This document shows positions 57,953 through 64,000 of a stretch of DNA of 64,000 nucleotides, one piece after another; the first letter of the stretch is position 1; every line of letters starts with the position of its first letter. The stretch is taken from NCBI RefSeq assembly GCF_010729305.1, contig NZ_AP022574.1, positions 3,100,001 to 3,164,000 of the forward strand, read 5' to 3'. The DNA is from Mycolicibacterium psychrotolerans. GTDB taxonomy: Bacteria; Actinomycetota; Actinomycetes; Mycobacteriales; Mycobacteriaceae. The notes beneath the pieces were generated by a model. That model saw only the letters and a list, made by a program, of their open reading frames with translations, was not told where the DNA came from and searched no databases. Both the position numbers and the translations under genes were made by a program.

Positions 57953-59056
57953 ATGACTGAAGGCCTCTCGTTCACCGTCGATCGCACCGCGAACCCGGCG
58001 AGCGACGAGGTACGCGCCGGGATTCTGAGCAACCCCGGCTTCGGCAAGTTCTTCACCGACCACATGGTGTCCATCGACTACACCGCCGGTGAGGGCTGGC
58101 ACGACGCGCGCGTGCAGCCGTACGGGCCCATCGAACTCGACCCCTCGGCCATCGTGCTGCACTACGCCCAGGAGGTGTTCGAGGGGCTCAAGGCCTACCA
58201 GTGGGGCGACGGGTCCATCGTGTCGTTCCGGCCGGAGGCCAACGCCGCCCGGCTGCAATCCTCGGCGCGCCGGCTGGCGATCCCCGAGTTGCCGCAGGAC
58301 GTCTTCCTCGAGTCGCTGCGTCAACTGATCGCCGTCGACGGGCAGTGGGTTCCGCCGGCTGGCGGTGAGGAGTCGCTGTACCTGCGGCCGTTCATCATCG
58401 CGACCGAACCGGGCCTGGGAGTGCGGCCGGCCAACCACTACCGGTACCTGGTGATCGGCTCGCCCGCCGGGGCCTACTTCCCGCGCGGCATCAAGCCGGT
58501 CAGTGTCTGGCTGTCCCACGAATACGTGCGCGCCTCACCCGGCGGCACCGGAGCCGCCAAGTTCGGCGGCAACTACGCGGCCTCGTTGCTGGCCCAGGCC
58601 GAAGCCGCCGACCACGGCTGCGATCAGGTGGTGTGGCTCGACGCGATCGAACGCCGCTACGTCGAGGAGATGGGTGGCATGAACCTGTTCTTCGTCTTCG
58701 GCAGCGGCGGCACCGCACGGCTGGTCACCCCGGAGCTGTCGGGTTCGCTGCTGCCGGGCATCACGCGAGACTCGCTGCTGCAGTTGGCCACTGACGCCGG
58801 CTTCGCGGTCGAGGAGCGCAAGATCGACGTCGACGAATGGCAGAAGAAGGCCGCCGCGGGGGAGATCACCGAGGTGTTCGCCTGCGGCACCGCCGCCGTC
58901 ATCACCCCGGTTTCGCACGTCAAGCACACCGACGGCGAGTTCACCATCGCCGACGGCGAGCCCGGTGAGATCACCATGGCGCTGCGCGACACGCTGACCG
59001 GCATCCAGCGGGGCACCTTCGCCGACACCCACGGCTGGATGGCCCGGCTGAACTAG
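57953..59056 (+). CDS. ilvE: Branched-chain amino acid aminotransferase
   Basis: A 367-residue fold-IV PLP enzyme that performs the last step of Leu, Ile and Val synthesis. Motifs are [69 protein letters not shown] (PLP-binding Lys), [12 protein letters not shown] and [13 protein letters not shown]. Length is the same as the mycobacterial enzyme. It ends in a 4-base convergent overlap with cobS. It also recycles methionine in mycobacteria. Confidence 0.96.
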   Translation: MTEGLSFTVDRTANPASDEVRAGILSNPGFGKFFTDHMVSIDYTAGEGWHDARVQPYGPIELDPSAIVLHYAQEVFEGLKAYQWGDGSIVSFRPEANAARLQSSARRLAIPELPQDVFLESLRQLIAVDGQWVPPAGGEESLYLRPFIIATEPGLGVRPANHYRYLVIGSPAGAYFPRGIKPVSVWLSHEYVRASPGGTGAAKFGGNYAASLLAQAEAADHGCDQVVWLDAIERRYVEEMGGMNLFFVFGSGGTARLVTPELSGSLLPGITRDSLLQLATDAGFAVEERKIDVDEWQKKAAAGEITEVFACGTAAVITPVSHVKHTDGEFTIADGEPGEITMALRDTLTGIQRGTFADTHGWMARLN

Positions 59057-59784
59057 CCGATCGCCAGCCCCAGCGCGGCGACCGTCGTCGTCACCTCGAC
59101 CGCGGCGCCGAGCACGTCACCGGTGACACCGCCGAACCGGCGCACGCAGTGCGCGATGAGAAGGGTCGAGGCGGCCAGCGCGACCAGCACCACCACCGGG
59201 CCCTGCCACGCCCTGGCACACACCGGGACGGCCGCCGCGGCGACCGCGGCCACCCACGCCCACACCACCCACGTGGGCTGGGTGCCCGCCACCCGGCCGC
59301 CAAGCGTGCTGCCCGCCGCGGCCGGCACGCCCCGGCGGCACGCGGCCACGACCGCCACCCTGCCCGCGGTCACAGCGACGATCAGCGCGGCCCAACCGGC
59401 GTCGGCGAACGCCAGCGCCTGGAGCAGGATCGTGGCGGCGACCGCGGCGACGCCGAACGGCCCCGCAGTGCCTTCGCGCATGACCGCCAGTGCCCGCTCG
59501 GGCGGCCCGTAGCAGCCGAGTGCGTCGGTGGTGTCGGCCAGTCCGTCGATGTGCAGCCCGCGGGTGGCCAGCAGCAGCGTGACCACGGCGAGCGCGCCGG
59601 CCAGCGGGCTCGCCTCACCGAACGCCCAGAACCCGCCCGCGAGCACCGCGGCCGCGGCGCCACCGACCGCTACGCCGGCCACCGGCAGCGCGGTCATCAC
59701 CCCGCGGCCGATTCCCGCGGTGCGCGACGCCGGCACCGGGAGGATCGTCGCGAAGGCCAAAGCGCCTGCCACCGAAGCGATCAC
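59053..59784 (-). CDS. cobS: Adenosylcobinamide-GDP ribazoletransferase (cobalamin synthase)
   Basis: A 243-residue integral membrane protein with about six helices that joins adenosylcobinamide-GDP and alpha-ribazole. Signatures are [43 protein letters not shown] (metal-binding Asp cluster) and [20 protein letters not shown] start at 59784, two bases after the cobT stop. Its substrate comes from the CobT reaction, so the pair acts in sequence. cobU is not nearby. Confidence 0.95.
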   Translation of the reverse strand: MIASVAGALAFATILPVPASRTAGIGRGVMTALPVAGVAVGGAAAAVLAGGFWAFGEASPLAGALAVVTLLLATRGLHIDGLADTTDALGCYGPPERALAVMREGTAGPFGVAAVAATILLQALAFADAGWAALIVAVTAGRVAVVAACRRGVPAAAGSTLGGRVAGTQPTWVVWAWVAAVAAAAVPVCARAWQGPVVVLVALAASTLLIAHCVRRFGGVTGDVLGAAVEVTTTVAALGLAIG

Positions 59785-59786
59785 GA

Positions 59787-60830
59787 TCAGCCCTCGCTGA
59801 TCCCGGCCTCTTCGAACGTGGCCATCGTGGCCAGGGTCGCCACCGCGGCGCGCAGCACCGGAAGGGCCACCAGCGCGCCCGAGCCCTCACCGAGTCGCAT
59901 GCCCAGGTCGACGATCGGCTCCAGCCCGAGCTCCCGCAGCGCCAGCGAGTGTGCGGGCTCGGTGGAGCGGTGCCCCGCCTGCCACCACTGCCGGGCGCCG
60001 GGTGCGAGCCGCTCGGCGGCCAGTGCCGCGGCCGTCACCACCACGCCGTCGAGCAGCACGGGTGTGCGCCGCAGCGCGGCCTGCGCGCTGAACCCCGTCA
60101 TCGCCGCCAGGTCGGCGCCGCCGCAGATCCGCAGCAGCGCAACCGGATCCGCGGAGAGCCGGCGGGTGCGGTAGAGCGCGTCGCGGATCGCGGCGGTCTT
60201 GCGCGCCCAGCCGGCGTCGTCGACCCCGGTGCCCCGGCCGACCACCGCAACCGGCTCCGTGTCGGTCAGCGCGGCCACCAGCGTGGTCGCCGGTGTGGTG
60301 TTGCCGATCCCCATGTCGCCGGCGATCAGTAGATCGGCTCCGGCGTCGACCTCCTCGTCGGCGATCCCGCGGCCCGCCTCGATCGCAGCCACCACCTCGT
60401 CGGGGGTCAGCGCGTCCTCGACGGCGATGTTGCCGCTCGACCGGCGGATCTTGTTGGCGCCGACCGCCGGCGAGAGCGGCTCGTCGGTGTCGACGGCGAT
60501 GTCGGCGATGCGCACCGTCGCGTCGGCGATCCCGGCGAGCACGTTGACGGCCGCGCCGCCCGCGGCGAAGTTCGCCATCATCGCGGCCGTCACCTCAGGC
60601 GGATAGGCGGACACGCCCGCCGCGGCCACGCCGTGGTCGCCGGCGAACACCACCACCCGGGCGCGCTCGAACTGCCTTGGCGGGCAGGCACTTTGACACG
60701 AGGACACCCATACCGACAGGTCCTCGAGGCGGCCCAGCGCGCCGGCGGGCTTGGTCAGCCGCGCCTGACGGTCCCTGGCTGCGGCGGCGGCGGCGGGATC
60801 GGGCGGGGCGATATCGGGGAAATAGGACAC
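59787..60830 (-). CDS. cobT: Nicotinate-nucleotide--dimethylbenzimidazole phosphoribosyltransferase
   Basis: A 347-residue enzyme that makes alpha-ribazole phosphate, the lower ligand precursor of cobalamin. Motifs are [66 protein letters not shown] and [13 protein letters not shown]. The catalytic Glu lies in the C-terminal [15 protein letters not shown] region. GTG start at 60830; 26 bases separate it from the DUF3043 gene upstream, so the three genes form one transcript. Confidence 0.95.
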   Translation of the reverse strand: MSYFPDIAPPDPAAAAAARDRQARLTKPAGALGRLEDLSVWVSSCQSACPPRQFERARVVVFAGDHGVAAAGVSAYPPEVTAAMMANFAAGGAAVNVLAGIADATVRIADIAVDTDEPLSPAVGANKIRRSSGNIAVEDALTPDEVVAAIEAGRGIADEEVDAGADLLIAGDMGIGNTTPATTLVAALTDTEPVAVVGRGTGVDDAGWARKTAAIRDALYRTRRLSADPVALLRICGGADLAAMTGFSAQAALRRTPVLLDGVVVTAAALAAERLAPGARQWWQAGHRSTEPAHSLALRELGLEPIVDLGMRLGEGSGALVALPVLRAAVATLATMATFEEAGISEG

Positions 60831-60856
60831 CTATGACACCCAGGTCACCGCGGCCA

Positions 60857-61537
60857 TCACGCCACGGTGGCGCCGCGCTCGACAGCCGGCCGGGGCGCAC
60901 GCATCCGGCGCAGCTGCGAGGCCCGGCTGGCGGCGTAGAACCCGAGCTTCCAGCCCGATTCGGTGTTGCCCGGGAACTTCTCGTCCACGAGCCGGTTCAC
61001 CCGGCGGCCGAGGAAGAAGCCGTCGACGATCATGATCAGCACGAGCACGAGCATCGCCGGGGACAGCAGCTGCTGCACCTGCACCGACGGCACCGCCAGC
61101 ATCACCAGGATCAGACCGAGCGCCGACGGCATGAACAGTCCGAGCACATTGCGCCGGGAATCCACCACGTCGCGCACGTAACGGCGCACCGGGCCCTTGT
61201 CGCGCGGCAACAGATAGGCGTCGTCGCCGGCCATCATCTTCTCGCGCCGCTGCGCCATGTCGGAGCGGCGTTCGGCCTTCTCGACCTTGCGCTCCTCCCG
61301 GGACAGCTTCGGTCCGCGCAGCTCTTTGCGGCGGCGCCGCGCCTCCGCGCTGGTCATCGGCGCGGGCGCGACCGGGCCGCGGCGACGGCTCGCCTCGCTG
61401 CGCTTGGGTGTCGGCTTGCCCTTGGGCGCGGTCGCCGCCCGGGCGGCGGTGGCGGAGGTTCCGGCGTGGTCGTCGGCGGACGCCGAATCCGCCGGATCGT
61501 CCCCGGAGTCGTCGTTCTTGCGGCCCAGCAGCTTCAC
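60857..61537 (-). CDS. DUF3043 membrane protein (Rv2206-like)
   Basis: A 226-residue protein with a long charged, disordered N-terminus (about residues 1-115, with KRSEASRRRGPVAPAPMTSAEARRRRKELRGPKLSREERK), then the conserved AYLLPRDKGPVRRYVRDVVDSRRNV, two transmembrane helices (VLGLFMPSALGLILVMLAVPSV and LLSPAMLVLVLIMIVDGFFLG), and RRVNRLVDEKFPGNTE. Function unknown. It is the first gene of the cobT-cobS transcript. GTG at 61537 (MKLLGRKND) is the family start; the frame is open further upstream only as antisense of the glycerate kinase. Confidence 0.88.
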   Translation of the reverse strand: MKLLGRKNDDSGDDPADSASADDHAGTSATAARAATAPKGKPTPKRSEASRRRGPVAPAPMTSAEARRRRKELRGPKLSREERKVEKAERRSDMAQRREKMMAGDDAYLLPRDKGPVRRYVRDVVDSRRNVLGLFMPSALGLILVMLAVPSVQVQQLLSPAMLVLVLIMIVDGFFLGRRVNRLVDEKFPGNTESGWKLGFYAASRASQLRRMRAPRPAVERGATVA

Positions 61538-61618
61538 GCCTGCAAGGTTACTTCGCGAGGGTCGCCGGGGAGGCGGCGAGGGCGCGTCGCGCGGCATGCG
61601 GCGGGTGAGACCACGTCC

Positions 61619-61624
61619 TAGTCT
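61619..61624 (+). promoter_or_regulatory. -10 box of the glycerate kinase gene
   Basis: TAGTCT lies six bases before the ATG at 61631, so the transcript is probably leaderless. It is divergent from the DUF3043 gene. Confidence 0.45.
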
Positions 61625-61630
61625 GCCGGG

Positions 61631-62692
61631 ATGACCCGGACCGTTCTGATCGCGCCGGATTCGTTCGGCGACAGCCTGACCGCGGTGCAGGCAGCGCACT
61701 GCATCGAAACCGGCTGGCATGCCGCCCGCGGCGACGACCGGCTGATCCTGGCTCCGCAGTCCGACGGCGGCCCCGGATTCGTCGAGGTGCTGGCCGGCCG
61801 GCTCGGCGAGATGCGCACCGAGCGGGTCAGCGGCCCCCTGGACGCCGAGGTCGACGCCCGCTGGGTGTTCGACCCGTCGTCGCCGGCGACCGCCTACCTC
61901 GAGTGCGCGCAAGCGTGCGGGCTGGCGCTGCTCGGCGGCCCGCCGACGGTGCGCACCGCGCTCGACGCGCACACCCGTGGCGTCGGCCAGCTCATCGCCG
62001 CCGCGCTGGCCGCGGGCGCGCGCCGCATCGTCGTCGGCCTCGGCGGCAGCGGCAGCACCGACGGCGGGCGCGCCATGATCGACGCCCTGGGCGGACTCGC
62101 GGCGGCCCGCGACCGCCTCGCCGGGATCGAGCTCATCGCCGCCAGCGACGTCGAACACCCGCTGCTGGGGCCGCGCGGCGCCGCCGCGGTGTTCGGCCCG
62201 CAGAAGGGCGCCGACCCGGACACCGTCGCCGCCCTGGAGGACCGGCTGACGGCGTGGGCACAGCACCTCGACACCGCAGCGGGTCGCCCGATCCGCGACG
62301 ATCCCGGGGCCGGGGCGGCCGGCGGACTGGGTGCTGCGCTGCTGGCGCTGGGCGCCCGGCGGGAATCCGGTGCGGCGATCATCGCCGAACACACCGGCCT
62401 GGAAACCGACCTCGACGCGGCCCACCTGGTCATCACCGGTGAGGGCCGGTTCGATGACCAGTCCCTGCACGGCAAGGTGGTCAGCGCCCTGGCCGCGGGT
62501 GCCCGCCGGCGCGGGGTTCCGGTGCTCGTCCTCGCCGGCCAGGTGACGCTGCCCGACGCCGACCTGCGGGCCGCCGGCATCACCGCCGCCCACTCGGTCG
62601 CCGAACACGCCGGATCGGTGCGCCGGGCTATCGACGAGGCGGCCGACCAGCTCACCGGGCTCACCTGCGCGGTGGCGGCAACCTGGGCGTAG
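61631..62692 (+). CDS. Glycerate kinase, GarK/GlxK family (Rv2205c-like)
   Basis: A 353-residue kinase of the two-domain glycerate kinase type: [25 protein letters not shown] at the N-terminus, [43 protein letters not shown] and [21 protein letters not shown]. It phosphorylates D-glycerate to 2-phosphoglycerate. Typical members open with a SFKGSLSA motif; here it is SFGDSLTA, with the Lys replaced by Gly-Asp, which may affect substrate preference. It stands 90 bases before the Fe-S carrier gene. Confidence 0.9.
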   Translation: MTRTVLIAPDSFGDSLTAVQAAHCIETGWHAARGDDRLILAPQSDGGPGFVEVLAGRLGEMRTERVSGPLDAEVDARWVFDPSSPATAYLECAQACGLALLGGPPTVRTALDAHTRGVGQLIAAALAAGARRIVVGLGGSGSTDGGRAMIDALGGLAAARDRLAGIELIAASDVEHPLLGPRGAAAVFGPQKGADPDTVAALEDRLTAWAQHLDTAAGRPIRDDPGAGAAGGLGAALLALGARRESGAAIIAEHTGLETDLDAAHLVITGEGRFDDQSLHGKVVSALAAGARRRGVPVLVLAGQVTLPDADLRAAGITAAHSVAEHAGSVRRAIDEAADQLTGLTCAVAATWA

Positions 62693-62782
62693 ATGGGGAA
62701 TAGCGCCGCGACAAGGTACCGTTGAACCCGTGGGGTCACGGCGCTCGGGGCCTCACCCACGAACATCCACACAGGAGATTTC

Positions 62783-63160
62783 ATGACTGTTCAGGACCAG
62801 TCGGCAGTGCAGGCAGAACAGGCCACCGACACCCAACACGGCGTGATCCTGACGGAGGCCGCGGCCGCCAAGGCCAAAGCACTGCTCGACCAGGAGGGTC
62901 GCGACGACCTGGCGCTGCGGATCGCGGTGCAGCCGGGCGGTTGCGCGGGGCTGCGGTACAACCTGTTCTTCGACGACCGCACCCTCGACGGCGACCTGAC
63001 GGTGCAGTTCGGCGGCGTCAACCTGACGGTGGACCGGATGAGCGCCCCCTACGTGCAGGGCGCCAGCATCGACTTCGTCGACACGATCGAGAAGCAGGGT
63101 TTCACCATCGACAACCCCAACGCCACCGGCTCGTGCGCCTGCGGCGACTCGTTCAACTGA
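62783..63160 (+). CDS. erpA: HesB/IscA/ErpA-type iron-sulfur carrier (Rv2204c-like)
   Basis: A 125-residue A-type carrier. The three cluster cysteines are in QPGGCAGLRYN and SCACGDSFN (the C-terminal CxC form). The N-terminal 25 residues are an added flexible segment common in actinobacteria. It delivers Fe-S clusters to enzymes such as LipA, encoded in this window. The AGGAG site ten bases upstream of the ATG is good. It is convergent with the downstream membrane protein gene. ErpA rather than SufA is favoured by its isolated position. Confidence 0.88.
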   Translation: MTVQDQSAVQAEQATDTQHGVILTEAAAAKAKALLDQEGRDDLALRIAVQPGGCAGLRYNLFFDDRTLDGDLTVQFGGVNLTVDRMSAPYVQGASIDFVDTIEKQGFTIDNPNATGSCACGDSFN

Positions 63161-63161
63161 G

Positions 63162-63824
63162 CTAGTACTGCCCGGCCGTGCGCGGCAGGTAGGAACACAC
63201 CAGCACCTCGTTGTCCACGGACAGCAGCTGGGCCACGGCTTGCTCGTCGGCTTCCGGCTGGCTGCGTGACGAGCGGCTCTCCGGTGTCACGCGCATCGTG
63301 AACAGCACCTGCGCCTGCGTCGGCGAGGACATCACCATCTTGTCGATCGACGTCACCCGCGCGCTGCTGTACTGCTTGCGGAACGCGTCGCTGGACAGGC
63401 TCGCCAGCGCGAGGTCCGAGCGGCGCTCCTTGACCTCGTCGAACAGCCCGCACAGCGTGTGCCGGGCGACGGTCTCGGCGTCACCGTTGGACAACGCGTC
63501 GACATAGTTCTGGATCGCGGTGCGGGCCGATGCCTCGGTCAGGGCACCGGTCTGCGCCGGTTCGCTACCACCACGGGTCAGCGCCACCGCGGTGATCACG
63601 CCCGCGACGACCAGCACGGCGAGCACAGCCACCGCGGCGACGACCCAGCGGCGGCGCCTGCGCGGCGGATAGGGGACCGGCGGCGGCAGCGTACCGGGAT
63701 AGGCCGCGCCGAAACCGGTGTCCGGATAGGGCTGCGGGGCACCCGGCTGCTGGCCGAAACCGTCCGGATACATCGGGGGTCCTGCTGGTCCAGCGCCGTA
63801 CGGGGGCGGGTAGGGACCAGTCAT
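63162..63824 (-). CDS. Membrane-anchored protein with DUF4878-like domain (Rv2203-like)
   Basis: A 220-residue protein: a Pro/Gly/Tyr-rich cytosolic N-terminus (residues 1-58), one transmembrane helix (VVAAVAVLAVLVVAGVITAVAL), then an exported domain (SARTAIQNYVDALSNGDAETVARHTLCGLFDEVKERRSDLALASLSSDAFRKQY) of the lumazine-binding/DUF4878-like cone fold. It has two exported cysteines that could form a disulfide. The function is unknown; mycobacteria have many proteins of this plan. It is divergent from adenosine kinase. Confidence 0.82.
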   Translation of the reverse strand: MTGPYPPPYGAGPAGPPMYPDGFGQQPGAPQPYPDTGFGAAYPGTLPPPVPYPPRRRRRWVVAAVAVLAVLVVAGVITAVALTRGGSEPAQTGALTEASARTAIQNYVDALSNGDAETVARHTLCGLFDEVKERRSDLALASLSSDAFRKQYSSARVTSIDKMVMSSPTQAQVLFTMRVTPESRSSRSQPEADEQAVAQLLSVDNEVLVCSYLPRTAGQY

Positions 63825-63977
63825 ACATGAGCTCCCGGGCAGGTCGGTGGATGGCGTGTGCCTCTACAGTGGCCCGTACGGGCACTCATAGGCAGGTTAG
63901 CGCACGGGCGCACGCTGCTCCGGTGAGCGAAGACGCCGCCGCTAAGGTATGGGTGAATTCATGAAGGGTGGAACTGC

Positions 63978-64000
63978 GTGACCATTGCTGTGACCGGATC
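63978..64000 (+). CDS. adoK: Adenosine kinase, N-terminal fragment (window edge)
   Basis: Seven complete codons from a GTG at 63978 give MTIAVTG, followed by a partial eighth, the N-terminus of mycobacterial PfkB-type adenosine kinase (AdoK/CbhK, Rv2202c) as I remember it. GAAGGGTGG upstream can serve as a ribosome site. The order Rv2205c, Rv2204c, Rv2203, then this gene matches M. tuberculosis. The peptide is very short, so the call leans on synteny. Confidence 0.6.

Overview
This window comes from the chromosome of a rapid-growing type Mycobacterium (Mycolicibacterium). The evidence is the very high G+C content, frequent GTG/TTG starts, mycobacterial markers (AhpE, PtpA, Hip1-type lipoprotein protease, GlnA2-GlnE-GlnA1, WS/DGAT acyltransferase, DlaT with two lipoyl domains), and a gene order that, from memory, runs collinear with M. 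tuberculosis aceE (Rv2241) down to adoK (Rv2202c). Those correspondences are recalled, not searched.

Layout. 1-14.5 kb: the first codons of aceE, a lipoprotein, a DUF3052 protein, ahpE, tRNA-Val(UAC), a YtcJ-type amidohydrolase, cobD, then SURF1-ptpA-HAD on the minus strand and the overlapping set Nif3-like / zinc-ribbon coiled coil / RNase H-phosphatase on the plus strand. A small accessory patch follows: a cupin-XRE regulator divergent from a FAD oxidoreductase and a methyltransferase, a truncated mycothiol-dependent isomerase-like gene next to a DUF222/HNH gene, and an AraC-VOC pair.

14.5-25.9 kb: the RNase P RNA gene rnpB, whose 3' end is the integration site of an 11-kb element. The element carries a tyrosine integrase, a repressor and an excisionase-like protein around a divergent promoter, a P-loop replication protein followed by a 13-copy iteron array flanking an AT-richer core, and then one tightly overlapped cluster: HNH nuclease, large terminase, portal, MuF-like minor head protein, acidic scaffold, HK97-fold capsid and two connector-type proteins. 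It has no recognisable tail, lysis or small-terminase gene. Direct repeats bound it, and paired 9-bp arm-type repeats lie just inside both ends. The best reading is a capsid-forming phage satellite (cf-PICI-like) or a tail-less prophage remnant. It is the most notable system in the window.

25.9-37 kb: a CYTH-CHAD protein, a fatty-acyl-AMP ligase with an enoyl-CoA hydratase, panB, a WS/DGAT acyltransferase, tandem Hip1-family proteases, glnA2 and glnE. 37-48.5 kb: a thioesterase, a frameshifted F420-type oxidoreductase, DoxX, an MFS pump with a fused C-terminal winged-helix-like domain, an NAD-dependent epimerase, glnA1 with a textbook GlnR operator, and an RDD protein. 48-53 kb: the lipoate/2-oxoacid dehydrogenase operon dlaT - TIGR01777 epimerase - lipB - lipA - DUF4191. 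53-64 kb: a small conserved protein, a reduced EphD, an orphan HicB-like protein under a perfect palindrome, leucyl aminopeptidase, gcvT, ilvE, the DUF3043-cobT-cobS operon, a glycerate kinase, an ErpA/HesB Fe-S carrier, a membrane protein and the first codons of adenosine kinase.

Nitrogen assimilation (glnA1, glnA2, glnE), lipoylation of E2 subunits (lipA, lipB, dlaT, with gcvT nearby) and late cobalamin assembly (cobD, cobS, cobT) are the main pathways. Many genes have a TANNNT -10 box only 6-8 bases before the start codon, the mycobacterial leaderless arrangement. Genes are dense. The only stretch over 300 bases without a confident gene is the iteron region, at about 18.61-18.95 kb.
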